This document shows positions 44,314 to 52,598 of a DNA stretch of 64,000 bases, in pieces (the first letter of the stretch is position 1; every line of letters begins with the position of its first letter). Position numbers and translations under genes: made by a program. The DNA is from Nocardioides humilatus (GTDB lineage Bacteria > Actinomycetota > Actinomycetes > Propionibacteriales > Nocardioidaceae). The notes under the pieces were generated by a model. The model was not told the origin of the DNA and searched no databases. It was given only the letters and a program-made list of their open reading frames with translations. The DNA is taken from the NCBI RefSeq assembly GCF_008373755.1, contig NZ_VUJV01000001.1, forward strand, positions 1,367,687 to 1,431,686, read 5' to 3'.

Positions 44314-45384
44314 CTACGCCGAACGGCGCTCGGCGAGGAGGCCCGCCAGGATCCGCATGTGCTCGACCTTGTCGGCATCGTCGGGCGCGACGGGCGAGGT
44401 GAGGAGCGTGCGCACGCCGCCGGCGTACAGGGCATCGAGCTTGACCCGCAGCTGGTCCTCGTCGCCGAAGAGGGCGACGGCGTCGACGAGGTCCTGCGGT
44501 ACGGCGGCGGCGGCCTCCGCCTTGCGCCCGGACAGGTAGAGGTCCTGGATGTCCTTGGCCTCGGTCTCGTAGCCGTAGCGGCAGGCGAGCTGGTTGTAGA
44601 AGTTCTTGTCGCGCGCACCCATGCCACCGATGTAGAGGGCGAGCTGGTTGCGCACCGCGGCGACCGCCTCCGGCGCCGGCTCACCGACGCTGAAGGGGAT
44701 CTGCAGCTGGATGTCGAGCTCGCCGAGCTCGGGAGCCCGCTTCGAGAAGCCCTCCTCGAGCGCATCGCCCCAGGCCTGGGCGGCCTTCTCGGGGTGGAAG
44801 AAGAGGGGCTGCCAGCCCTGCGAGATCTCGGCGACGAGCGCGACGTTCTTCTCGCCGAGCGCGGCGATGGAGACCGGGATGTCGCTGCGGACCGGGTGGT
44901 TGATCAGCTTGAGCGGCTTGCCCAGACCGGTGCCGCCGTCCTCCTTGGTCAGCGGCGCCTTGTAGTACTGGCCCGCATGGTCGAGCACCTCGCGCTTCCA
45001 GATCTTGCGGCAGATCTCGACGACCTCGCGGGTGCGACCGATGGGGGCGTCGTACTTCACGCCATGGAAGCCCTCGACGACCTGGGGCCCGGAGGCGCCG
45101 AGGCCGAGGGTGAACCGACCGTTGGAGACGTGGTCGAGCCCGGCGGCGGTCATCGCCAGCAGGGCGGGCGTGCGCGAGTAGACCTGCAGGATGGCCGACA
45201 TGATCTCGAGGCGCTCGGTCTTCGCCGCGATGTAGCCGAGCTGGCTGACGGCATCGAACGAGTAGGCCTCGGGGATCCCGACGAGCTCGAGGCCCGCCTG
45301 CTCGTAGGCCACGAGGAGGTCGACCGTCTCGGCGAACTCTCCGGCGTAGTTGATGATCATGCCCAGCTTCATCGGTGCGCTCAT
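44314..45384 (-). CDS. LLM-class F420-dependent oxidoreductase
   Basis: 356 residues with a luciferase-like TIM-barrel. LVGIPEAYSFDAVSQLGYIAAKT and GRFTLGLGASGPQVVEGFHG are typical of F420-dependent members. It would reduce or oxidise a substrate using F420H2/F420, consistent with FbiD in this window. ATG 45384 was chosen from three in-frame ATGs (45402, 45384, 45372). It lies downstream of a palindrome at 45406. Confidence 0.9.
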   Translation of the reverse strand: MSAPMKLGMIINYAGEFAETVDLLVAYEQAGLELVGIPEAYSFDAVSQLGYIAAKTERLEIMSAILQVYSRTPALLAMTAAGLDHVSNGRFTLGLGASGPQVVEGFHGVKYDAPIGRTREVVEICRKIWKREVLDHAGQYYKAPLTKEDGGTGLGKPLKLINHPVRSDIPVSIAALGEKNVALVAEISQGWQPLFFHPEKAAQAWGDALEEGFSKRAPELGELDIQLQIPFSVGEPAPEAVAAVRNQLALYIGGMGARDKNFYNQLACRYGYETEAKDIQDLYLSGRKAEAAAAVPQDLVDAVALFGDEDQLRVKLDALYAGGVRTLLTSPVAPDDADKVEHMRILAGLLAERRSA

Positions 45385-45405
45385 GGACCGATCGTGAGGC
45401 ATCTA

Positions 45406-45419
45406 TGCAACTAGTTGCA
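45406..45419. promoter_or_regulatory. Perfect 14-bp palindrome upstream of the LLM gene
   Basis: TGCAACTAGTTGCA lies within the intergenic gap between the GMC-oxidoreductase stop and the LLM start. No ribosome-binding site is visible, so the transcript may be leaderless with this as its operator. Confidence 0.6.
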
Positions 45420-45436
45420 AGACTGGGTTGCGCACG

Positions 45437-47056
45437 TCACAGGCTGCGCCGCTCGATCATGAGCTCGGCACACCGCTCCCCGATCATGATCGAGGGCGCG
45501 TTGGTATTGCCGCCGGTGATCGACGGCATGACCGAGGCGTCCGCTACCCGCAGCCCGTCGACGCCGAGCACGCGCAGCTGCGGATCGACGACCGCCCGCT
45601 CGTCGGAGCCCATCCGGCAGGTGCCCACCGGGTGGTAGACGGAGTGCACGATGTTGGGGAGGATCCGCCGGATCGCTTCGGGTGTCGCATAGTCGGCCCC
45701 CGGCACGACCTCGCCCGTGCTGTCGCCGAGACCCGTGAGCACCTCGCGGGTCCGAGCGATCCCCTCGAGCAGGACGTCGGTGTCGCTCGCAGCCGTCAGA
45801 TAACCCGGGTCGATCAGCGGCGCGAGCATCGGGTCCGACCCGGCCAGGCGCACGGTCCCGCGGCTCTCCGGGCGGATCAGGGTCGGCAGCACCGTGAGGC
45901 CGGGCTTCGTCGTGGGCGGCCGGACCGCCTTGGCACCGTCTTGGTTGGGGAAGGGATAGATCCAGTAGAGGACGTGCAGCTGCAGGTCGGGGGCGATGCC
46001 CGCCTGCGAGGACCGCACGAAGCCGAGCAGGTCGAACTGGGAGCCGGACGCCCACCCGTCCCGACGCATGCGGGCCCGGGCCAGACCGCGGAGGAAGTAC
46101 GCCGGCGTGGGACGTCGTACGGCGGAGTCCATCTGGTTCGAGATCGGCACGAAGAGGTGGTCGTGCAGGTTGTCACCGACCGGGAGATCGGCCACGACGT
46201 CGATGCCGTGCTGACGCAGGTGGGCGGCCGGACCGATGCCCGAGAGCATGAGGAGCTGCGGTGATCCGAACGTGCCGGCGGCGACGATCACCTCGCGACT
46301 GGCGCGAATCGTCTGCAGGTCGCCGTCGACGCCTCGCGCCTCGATCCCGCTCGCCCGCCCGCCCTCGATGAGGATCCGGGTGACGTGGGCGCCGGTGAGG
46401 ATGAGCAGGTTGTCCAGTGGCTGCTCGCGCAGGTAGCCGCGCGCGGCTGACGAACGGTGCCCCGCATCGGCACTGAGCTGAGCCAGACCGACGCCCTCCT
46501 GCTCAGGTCCGTTGTAGTCGTCGACCACCGGCACGCCGAGCCGACCGGGAGCCTCCGCGAGGAACGACTCGGCCGCCCCGGTGATGTTGCGCTGGCGTCG
46601 TACCTTGATCGGGCCGCCCGCCCCGCGCAGGTCGGTGGCGCCGTCCTCCCAGTCTTCGAGCCGCTTGAAGGAGGGCAAGACGTCGTCGTACGACCAGCCC
46701 GTGGCCCCGTCGGCCGCCCAGTCGTCGAAGTCCTGGCGGTGGCCGCGCACCCACAACATGCCGTTGACCGAGCTGGACCCGCCGACCAGCTTGCCGCGCG
46801 TCATCGGGATCACGCGATCCAGCGCCGCCGCCTGGGGCACCGACTTGTAGCCCCAGTCGACGAGCTTCTTCAGCTGCGGGGTGGAGAGCAGCACGCTGAC
46901 CGCGCCGGGGATGTCGACCAGCGACTTCACACCGCGCCCGTCCTCGCGCTTGCCCGCTTCGACCAGCGTGACGCTGGCTCCGCTCTCCGCAAGGCGGCGC
47001 GCAACGGCGCAGCCCGCGCTTCCCGCACCGACGACGACGTAATCGCTCGTGACCAC
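45437..47056 (-). CDS. GMC-family FAD oxidoreductase (choline/alcohol dehydrogenase type)
   Basis: 539 residues from GTG 47056. The FAD fingerprint VVVGAGSAGCAVARRL, the GMC signature 1 (RGKLVGGSSSVNGMLWVRGH), signature 2 (GTFGSPQLLMLSGIGP) and the active-site His/Asn (YHPVGTCRMG, His475; NTNAP, Asn519) are all present. It could oxidise an alcohol or sterol hydroxyl. A KstR-like palindrome lies 10 bases before the start. Confidence 0.93.
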   Translation of the reverse strand: MVTSDYVVVGAGSAGCAVARRLAESGASVTLVEAGKREDGRGVKSLVDIPGAVSVLLSTPQLKKLVDWGYKSVPQAAALDRVIPMTRGKLVGGSSSVNGMLWVRGHRQDFDDWAADGATGWSYDDVLPSFKRLEDWEDGATDLRGAGGPIKVRRQRNITGAAESFLAEAPGRLGVPVVDDYNGPEQEGVGLAQLSADAGHRSSAARGYLREQPLDNLLILTGAHVTRILIEGGRASGIEARGVDGDLQTIRASREVIVAAGTFGSPQLLMLSGIGPAAHLRQHGIDVVADLPVGDNLHDHLFVPISNQMDSAVRRPTPAYFLRGLARARMRRDGWASGSQFDLLGFVRSSQAGIAPDLQLHVLYWIYPFPNQDGAKAVRPPTTKPGLTVLPTLIRPESRGTVRLAGSDPMLAPLIDPGYLTAASDTDVLLEGIARTREVLTGLGDSTGEVVPGADYATPEAIRRILPNIVHSVYHPVGTCRMGSDERAVVDPQLRVLGVDGLRVADASVMPSITGGNTNAPSIMIGERCAELMIERRSL

Positions 47057-47066
47057 TTGCGGATAC

Positions 47067-47080
47067 TAGAACGCGTTCTA
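47067..47080. promoter_or_regulatory. KstR-like operator upstream of the GMC oxidoreductase
   Basis: TAGAACGCGTTCTA, a perfect palindrome matching the mycobacterial KstR consensus (TNNAACNNGTTNNA, usually TAGAACGTGTTCTA). It lies between 47056 and the next gene. Confidence 0.7.
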
Positions 47081-47116
47081 ACTCGGGTCTACGCGTGCGC
47101 GGCGCGAGGCCTGGCC

Positions 47117-49480
47117 TCAGCCGACGGCACGGAGGGGCGGCGCGTCCTCGTGGGGCACGGGTCGCCCGAGCAGGTAGCCCTGACCGCGATCGCAGCCGAG
47201 GCGAGTCAGGTGCGCGCGCTGCTGGTCGGTCTCTACTCCCTCGCCCACGACCTTCAGGCCGATGGCGTGGGCGAGAGTGATCACCGACGCCACGATGGCG
47301 TCGCACACCGGGTTGTGCCCGAGCTCGGCGACGAAGGTGCGATCGATCTTGATCTCATCGGCGGGCAGCTGCCGCAGGTGGGACAGCGAGGAGAACCCGG
47401 TGCCGAAGTCGTCGAGCGCGACACCGATGCCGAGGGCACGCAGTGCCTCCAGCTGCGCGACCGTCGACTCGATGTCGGTCAAGACGGCCGACTCGGTGAC
47501 CTCGATGACCAGATCGCCCGGCTCGGCTCCTGCATCTGAGACAGCGCGAGCAACGGTCGCGACTACGTCGGTGCGGAGCAGCTCCGCGGCCGACACGTTG
47601 ATCGACACCCGTCGCGGCGTGCCCGCGGCCCGCCATTCCGCCGTACGACGGGCAGCCTCACCAGCGACCCACGAGCCGATCTCGAAGATCAGATCGGTGT
47701 CCTCGGCGACCGAGAGGAAGGCAGCTGGCGACAAGAGGCCTCGACTCGGGTGCTGCCAGCGAAGGAGCGCCTCCACGCCGGCGGCGCACCCCGTCGCGAG
47801 GTCGACCAGTGGTTGATAGTGGAGCACGAGCTCGCCACGTCGTACTGCGTGCCGGAGATCGGCCTCGATCCTGAGTCGCTCGAGGGCCATTGCCTGGAGC
47901 TTGTCGTCGAACTCGGCCCACCCGCCCCGGCCGGCATCCTTGGCGCAGTACATCGCCGTGTCGGCCTCGCGGATCAGGTCGTCACCGGTCATGCCGCAAC
48001 GAGCACGGGCGATGCCGATGGATCCGCCGACGCGCAGCTCGAGACCGTCGATGCGGATCGTGCCTCGCAACACCTCTGACAACGCCTCCACCCCCGGCCG
48101 CGGTTCCGGGGTTTGCGGGCAGAGGATGACGAACTCGTCCCCGCCGAACCGGCTGACGATCCAGGTGTCCGGCACAGCCGCCACGATCCGGTGGGCCAGC
48201 TCGACGAGGAGCCGGTCACCGACGACGTGGCCATGACTGTCGTTGACCAGCTTGAACCGGTCGAGGTCGATGAACAGGACGACCAGTGGGGCGGCCTCAT
48301 GGTCCCCGAGGAGCCGGTCGAGCTCATCGGACGCACCGCGGCGATTGAGCAGATCGGTCAACGGATCGTGGCGGGCGTAGTGGCGCAGCCGCTGGACCAG
48401 GTCCTCGTGGGAATCGACGAGATCATTGAACGCCCGAGCGACCTCGACGACCTCGGCAGGCCCCGACTCGGGCGCAGGGCGCACCACGCCACCCGATCGC
48501 GAGGCAGCGATCGACGCCCCCAGGCGACGGATCGGCCAGGCCAGCCGCCGGTGGAGACCGAGCGCGAGGGCGATCACGAGAGCGACGATCCCGGCGCCGA
48601 AACCCAGGAGAGTCCGCCGCTGGTCCCGCGCCGCGCTCGTCGCGACGTTGACGTCGACGCCGGCGAGGATCGTCCAACCGGTCGTCGGCTCGACCACCAC
48701 CCGCCAGATCCGCTCGACGCCGTCGGGGCCGACCGCGGGCGGCTCCTTCCACGGGACGATGTCTCCCGCAACGTAGGGAGCTCCCGACGTCGACCCGGCG
48801 ACAAGTCCGGTATCGGGGTCGATGGCCACGACCGCCGTCGCTTCGTCGACACCGGGTGGCAGAGCGAGGTCGGGCACGTCGGTGAAGATCACCACGACCA
48901 CGGCCCCGACCGGACCGCTCCGACCCGGCACCGGTGCTGCTACGGCGATGGCGGGGTGGCCGGTCGCGGGATCGACGAACACCTCGTTGTCATTGACGGT
49001 CACCCCGTCAGCCATCGCCTTGAGATAGGTCGCGGCCGGCACCGTCTCGTCGGGATCCCCCGAGAGCGAGCACACGGTCCGGCCGTCCAGGCCGACGACC
49101 ACCAGCCGAGCGGCGTCCCGCACGCTGGCCAGCGGAGCGAGAGCGCGATCACAAGCGCCGGGACGGAGCGACCTCAGCGCCGGGTTTGCGGCCAGGTCAC
49201 CGAGGAGAGGTACGGCGCTCTCGGACAAGGTGCCGAACTCGGGCGCCTCGCTCTCAGCCAGGGCAGAAAGGGCGTCCTCGGCCCGGTCGCGCTCGCTGTC
49301 GAACGACGCCGCCGTCACCCAGGTGATGAGCACACCGACGGCCACGAGGCACGCGCCGAAACCGGCGACCACCAGCGACGTGACCGACCAACCCACACGG
49401 TTCGGCCTCGTCGCCGTCGGTCGCTCTTTACTGCGCCGATCGGGACGGAGCGTGTTAACGGCGACGGCGTCCTTGCCCAT
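47117..49480 (-). CDS. Membrane GGDEF-EAL protein (cyclic-di-GMP turnover)
   Basis: 787 residues. TM1 at about 30-55, an extracytoplasmic PDC/Cache-type sensor (about 60-290), TM2 at about 290-308, a HAMP-like linker, GGDEF (RFGGDEFVIL, intact active site; the I-site RxxD is AVPD, so product inhibition may be lost) and EAL (VEALLRWQHP, DDFGTGFSSL, EIKIDRTF, GEGVET, all intact). Both synthesis and hydrolysis of c-di-GMP are possible; which dominates is unknown. Confidence 0.93.
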   Translation of the reverse strand: MGKDAVAVNTLRPDRRSKERPTATRPNRVGWSVTSLVVAGFGACLVAVGVLITWVTAASFDSERDRAEDALSALAESEAPEFGTLSESAVPLLGDLAANPALRSLRPGACDRALAPLASVRDAARLVVVGLDGRTVCSLSGDPDETVPAATYLKAMADGVTVNDNEVFVDPATGHPAIAVAAPVPGRSGPVGAVVVVIFTDVPDLALPPGVDEATAVVAIDPDTGLVAGSTSGAPYVAGDIVPWKEPPAVGPDGVERIWRVVVEPTTGWTILAGVDVNVATSAARDQRRTLLGFGAGIVALVIALALGLHRRLAWPIRRLGASIAASRSGGVVRPAPESGPAEVVEVARAFNDLVDSHEDLVQRLRHYARHDPLTDLLNRRGASDELDRLLGDHEAAPLVVLFIDLDRFKLVNDSHGHVVGDRLLVELAHRIVAAVPDTWIVSRFGGDEFVILCPQTPEPRPGVEALSEVLRGTIRIDGLELRVGGSIGIARARCGMTGDDLIREADTAMYCAKDAGRGGWAEFDDKLQAMALERLRIEADLRHAVRRGELVLHYQPLVDLATGCAAGVEALLRWQHPSRGLLSPAAFLSVAEDTDLIFEIGSWVAGEAARRTAEWRAAGTPRRVSINVSAAELLRTDVVATVARAVSDAGAEPGDLVIEVTESAVLTDIESTVAQLEALRALGIGVALDDFGTGFSSLSHLRQLPADEIKIDRTFVAELGHNPVCDAIVASVITLAHAIGLKVVGEGVETDQQRAHLTRLGCDRGQGYLLGRPVPHEDAPPLRAVG

Positions 49481-49589
49481 GTCGTCTCACTTCCCCAGGT
49501 CCAATCCGTCCAGCCTGAAAGTTCGGCAGACGCCACGGCAGGGCTGAAGGGTGGGTGCTCGGGGGCACAAAGTCCCGTGAGCACTGGTA

Positions 49590-49601
49590 CTACTCGGGTA
49601 G
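49590..49601. promoter_or_regulatory. Possible antitoxin operator/promoter
   Basis: CTACTCGGGTAG, an imperfect palindrome overlapping a TAGCAT -10-like box six bases before the antitoxin ATG. This suggests a leaderless, autoregulated transcript. Confidence 0.45.
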
Positions 49602-49610
49602 CATCCCGGT

Positions 49611-49820
49611 ATGAAGATCAGCGCGAGCCTGCCGGACGAGGACGTCGAGTTCCTCGATCGCTATGCCGCCGATCACGGCGAGTCCCGGTCCGGCGCACTC
49701 CATCGCGCGGTCGCGCTCCTCCGTCACCGCGACCTCGGCGACCAGTACGAAGCAGCCTGGGCCAGCGACAACGCCGACGACTGGCACGGCACGTTGCGCG
49801 ATGGACTGGCAGCCGAGTGA
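49611..49820 (+). CDS. Ribbon-helix-helix antitoxin (MazE/ParD-like)
   Basis: 69 residues. The N-terminal ribbon (KISASLPDEDVEFLDRYAADHG) and ESRSGALHRAVALL helices match MazE-type ribbon-helix-helix antitoxins. The acidic C-terminus (DNADDWHG) would wrap the toxin. The stop overlaps the toxin start (GTGA). Confidence 0.88.
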   Translation: MKISASLPDEDVEFLDRYAADHGESRSGALHRAVALLRHRDLGDQYEAAWASDNADDWHGTLRDGLAAE

Positions 49821-50167
49821 GGCGCGGCGACATCTGGCTCGTCGATCTCGAACCCGTCGTCGGCAGCGAGGCCAACAAGACCCGGCCCTGCGTCCTGGTC
49901 TCCAACGACCACGCCAACACACGCGCTGCAGCCCTGGGCCGCGGCACGATCACCGTCGTCCCGATCACCAGCACGCTCGAGCCCGCCCTGGCGTTCCACG
50001 TGCTGCTCCCCGCCGAGGAGACCGGCCTCCGGAGCGACTCGAAGGCGCAGGCCGAGCAAGTGCGATCCATCGACGCACGCCGCCTGACCCACCAGACCGG
50101 ACACTTACCCATCCCGTTGATGAGAGCAGTCGACGCTGCCTTGCGGCTTCACCTCGACCTCAACTGA
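49817..50167 (+). CDS. MazF/PemK-type endoribonuclease toxin
   Basis: 116 residues. RRGDIWLVDLEPVVGSEANKTRPCVLVSND and the ITVVPITS segment are characteristic of MazF toxins that cut mRNA. It is translationally coupled to its antitoxin. The pair sits 70 bases from tRNA-Arg, a common landing place for mobile TA modules. Confidence 0.92.
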   Translation: MRRGDIWLVDLEPVVGSEANKTRPCVLVSNDHANTRAAALGRGTITVVPITSTLEPALAFHVLLPAEETGLRSDSKAQAEQVRSIDARRLTHQTGHLPIPLMRAVDAALRLHLDLN

Positions 50168-50239
50168 TGCCTTCACCGAAGGCCGAAATCACAACAGCCC
50201 GCATCGACCGATGCGGGCTGTTCTGTCTTGAACCGTTTG

Positions 50240-50312
50240 CGCGCCTGTAGGGATTCGAACCCCAAACCTTCTGATCCGTAGTCAGATGCTCTATCCGTTG
50301 AGCTACAGGCGC
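50240..50312 (-). tRNA. tRNA-Arg(ACG)
   Basis: 73 bases with acceptor GCGCCTG/CAGGCGC, D-arm GCTCAACGGATAGAGC, anticodon loop CTACGGA (anticodon ACG) and T-arm GGGTTCGAATCCC. CCA is not encoded. Confidence 0.97.
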
Positions 50313-50396
50313 TAGCTGCCCTTGCGGAGCAACCGGATGAGAATAGCCGAGGCCCGCACCGGATGCCGAATCGCGCCGTTGTGCGAACATGAGGAC

Positions 50397-51428
50397 GTGT
50401 TGTCCGGCTACGAGCCCGAGGATCGTGAGCTCTTCGAGCGTGCCGCCATCGAGCTCTACGAGGCGCTGGTCCAGGAGGGCGGTATCGCGCCCGACGACGC
50501 CCGCTTTGCCGACGGCACCGACACGAAGGCAGCGCTCGACCTGCTCGCGGAGCTCAACCTGGTCCAGCTCGACCAGCGGGCCACCTTGTGGCGTCCGCTC
50601 GAGCCGGCCGGGGTGCAGTCGCGGGTGGTCACTCCCCTCAGCAACGAGGGTGCGCGACTGCTGGACGAGTCGGCGCGCTGGGCCAAGGCGTTCCAGTCGC
50701 TCAGCCACACCTGGCGGCGCTCGCCTGTCGCTGAGAGCTCGGGCCCGTTCACCTATCTCCACAACGAGGCGATCAACCCCTATCTGACCGCGCTCGTCGG
50801 CGAGGCCGAGGAAGAGCTCCTGACAGCGCAGCCGCAGGCGGGCCGCGACGCGCAGTCGATCGCGACCGCGGCACTCCGCGACACCGAGGCGCTCGACCGC
50901 GGCCTGACGATGCGGATCCTCTATCAGCACAGCGCCCGGCGCAGCGCCATCACGCAGAAGTACGTCGCCGCTGTCACCTCACGCGGCGCCGAGGTGCGCA
51001 CGCTGGACGAGTTCTTCAACCGGATGATCGTCGTGGACCGTCGCGTCGCGGTGATCCCGGCAGCGGACACGCTGGCCACGGCGGTCGTCGTACGCGAACC
51101 CGCCGTCGTCGCCTACCTCATCGACGTCTTCGAGCGCGCTTGGGCCCGCGGGCGGTCGTTCGCCGCGTCGGAGGAGTCAGCGGTCAAGGAGATCGCAGCC
51201 GAACAGCGGTCCATGACGATCCGGATGCTCATCGCCGGCCACGCCGACGCGGTCAGCGCTAAGCGACTGGGCGTGAGCCCGCGGACCTACGCGGGCTACG
51301 TGGCGGACCTGAAGGCGGAGTACGACGCCGACACGCGCTTCCAGCTCGGCTACACGATGGGCAGCACGGGGATCTCGGGCAACGAGCGGTCAGAAGAGAG
51401 CGCGGAGAGCGACCAGGCCGAAAAATGA
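50397..51428 (+). CDS. LuxR/TrmB-like transcriptional regulator
   Basis: 343 residues from GTG 50397 (upstream in-frame codons run toward the tRNA). N-terminal TrmB-like winged-helix segment (FERAAIELYEALVQEGGI), a central PLD/effector-like domain (MRILYQHSARRSAITQKYV, DEFFNRMIVVDRR) and a C-terminal HTH (LIAGHADAVSAKRLGVSPRTYAGYV). The layout fits actinobacterial LuxR-family orphan regulators. The target is unknown. Confidence 0.8.
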   Translation: MLSGYEPEDRELFERAAIELYEALVQEGGIAPDDARFADGTDTKAALDLLAELNLVQLDQRATLWRPLEPAGVQSRVVTPLSNEGARLLDESARWAKAFQSLSHTWRRSPVAESSGPFTYLHNEAINPYLTALVGEAEEELLTAQPQAGRDAQSIATAALRDTEALDRGLTMRILYQHSARRSAITQKYVAAVTSRGAEVRTLDEFFNRMIVVDRRVAVIPAADTLATAVVVREPAVVAYLIDVFERAWARGRSFAASEESAVKEIAAEQRSMTIRMLIAGHADAVSAKRLGVSPRTYAGYVADLKAEYDADTRFQLGYTMGSTGISGNERSEESAESDQAEK

Positions 51429-51462
51429 CGAACCGACCGCCGTCTCCCCCTCGGCAGTCGGT
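51421..51462 (-). terminator. Rho-independent terminator of the 54-residue peptide gene
   Basis: An 11-bp stem with one mismatch (ACCGACTGCCG/CGGCGGTCGGT on the minus strand) is followed by a run of five T on that strand. Confidence 0.7.
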
Positions 51463-51477
51463 CGTGCAAACGCTTGA

Positions 51478-51642
51478 TCAGCGAGCGTGGTGGTGATGGC
51501 CCGTCGACGTGCGGCACGCGCCGCCGCAGCCCCATCCCGTGTCAGCCCCGGCATGCGCCGACGGCGTGACGACTGCGGTGAGACCCACCGTGGCCACCGT
51601 CGCTGCGAACAGCAGCGCAGCCCTTCGTCCGAACTCCCTCAT
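51478..51642 (-). CDS. Small secreted His-tailed peptide
   Basis: 54 residues (stop at 51478, ATG at 51642). GGAGGG lies 8 bases before the ATG. The N-terminus MREFGRRAALLFAATVATVG is a Sec signal with a likely AHA cleavage site near residue 31. The mature part is only about 23 residues and contains two Cys (WGCGGACRTS) and a terminal HHHH run. It is followed by a terminator, so it is an independent unit. The function is unknown. Confidence 0.7.
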   Translation of the reverse strand: MREFGRRAALLFAATVATVGLTAVVTPSAHAGADTGWGCGGACRTSTGHHHHAR

Positions 51643-51688
51643 CACTCAGCCCTCCGATTGGTGTCGGGGTCGCACGAGCCCCCATACG

Positions 51689-51700
51689 ACGACAAGTCGT
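51689..51700. promoter_or_regulatory. Inverted repeat upstream of the 54-residue peptide gene
   Basis: ACGAC-N2-GTCGT lies 47 bases upstream of the ATG, in the probable promoter. Regulatory use is inferred only. Confidence 0.3.
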
Positions 51701-51805
51701 GTAATGCCTACCCAAACATCCGACGGGCCAAACTCGCAATGCCTGGGAATCTTTCTTGTCCTTCGGCGGCACCTCAGGACGGCGTGTTGTTCTCAGATGC
51801 GAGAA

Positions 51806-51831
51806 CCCCCGGCGAGCATGCTCACCGGGGG
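51806..51831 (-). terminator. Terminator-like hairpin downstream of tRNA-Ser
   Basis: A 26-base inverted repeat (13-bp arms with one mismatch, GGGGG/CCCCC ends) lies directly 3' of the minus-strand tRNA-Ser. No long T-run is present. Confidence 0.6.
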
Positions 51832-51837
51832 CTGACG

Positions 51838-51928
51838 CGGAGGCGGAGGGATTTGAACCCTCGATGGGGTTTTAGCCCCAAACCCGCTTAGCAGGCGGGC
51901 GCCATAGACCGGACTAGGCGACGCCTCC
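51838..51928 (-). tRNA. tRNA-Ser(GCT)
   Basis: 91 bases, the usual length for Ser with its long variable arm. Acceptor GGAGGCG/CGCCTCC, anticodon loop CTGCTAA (anticodon GCT), T-arm GAGGGTTCAAATCCCTC. No CCA is encoded. Confidence 0.97.
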
Positions 51929-51997
51929 CTGCCGACCGGAGGCCGATCGGCAGGGAACAGGCTACAAGGCAGCGCCCGGGCCGACCGAATCGGCCCG

Positions 51998-52456
51998 TCA
52001 GCCGACGTTCTGGTCCAGGTGGTCGCGCACATCCCGCGCGAAGTCGTCCTTGTCGACTGCCAGCAGCTGCACCGGAATCGTGGTCGAACGGCCGTCCTTG
52101 AGGCGCACCACGACGCACGGCACGTCCTGCGGCTGGGTCGCCACCACGTCCTCGACCTCGCTCCACCGCGCCTCGGCGACCCCCGCCCCACGGACCAGAC
52201 GGACCCGATAGCCCTGGGCGGTCAGCCGTACGACGCTCACCCGCGAGCGCAGCCACCAGGCGAGCCCGATCAGGCCGAGCACCCCGAGGGCGAGGAGGAC
52301 GACGAGGACGTCCGGCCCGAGGCCGGCCACCGCGACGGCGACGGTCGCGACGAGGACCACGAGCGCGAAGAGGATGAGGTAGGCACCCACGAACCGGGCC
52401 ACCACCAAAGGGGCCATCCGGTAGTCGACAGGGGAGGACGGTTCGGCACTGCTCAC
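51998..52456 (-). CDS. Membrane protein with PH-like domain
   Basis: 152 residues. Two TM helices (about 18-44 and 48-68) are followed by a small beta-rich domain (SVVRLTAQGYRVRLVRGAGVAEARWSEVEDV) resembling bacterial PH-like domains. No catalytic motif is seen. It ends just past the tRNA-Ser(GCT). The physiological role is unknown. Confidence 0.72.
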   Translation of the reverse strand: MSSAEPSSPVDYRMAPLVVARFVGAYLILFALVVLVATVAVAVAGLGPDVLVVLLALGVLGLIGLAWWLRSRVSVVRLTAQGYRVRLVRGAGVAEARWSEVEDVVATQPQDVPCVVVRLKDGRSTTIPVQLLAVDKDDFARDVRDHLDQNVG

Positions 52457-52510
52457 GGGCGAACTCTAGACTCGGGCACCGGTGGGTCCCGCCTCGGCGT
52501 GGTCGACCGA

Positions 52511-52598
52511 GGAGAGGTGCCGGAGTGGCCGATCGGAACCGCCTTGAAAGCGGTCGTAGGGAGACCTACCGCGGGTTCGAATCCCGCCCTCTCTGCCA
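52511..52598 (+). tRNA. tRNA-Ser(TGA)
   Basis: 88 bases including an encoded CCA. Acceptor GGAGAGG/CCTCTCT (G1-U wobble), anticodon loop CTTGAAA (anticodon TGA), long variable arm, T-arm GCGGGTTCGAATCCCGC. Confidence 0.97.

Noticed and set aside
49465-49490. TCCTTG-N11-TCACTT, resembling the TWTTGA palindrome, at the GGDEF-EAL start
   Set aside because: It overlaps coding sequence, only one half matches well, and the gene is outside the catabolic set. Chance is likely.
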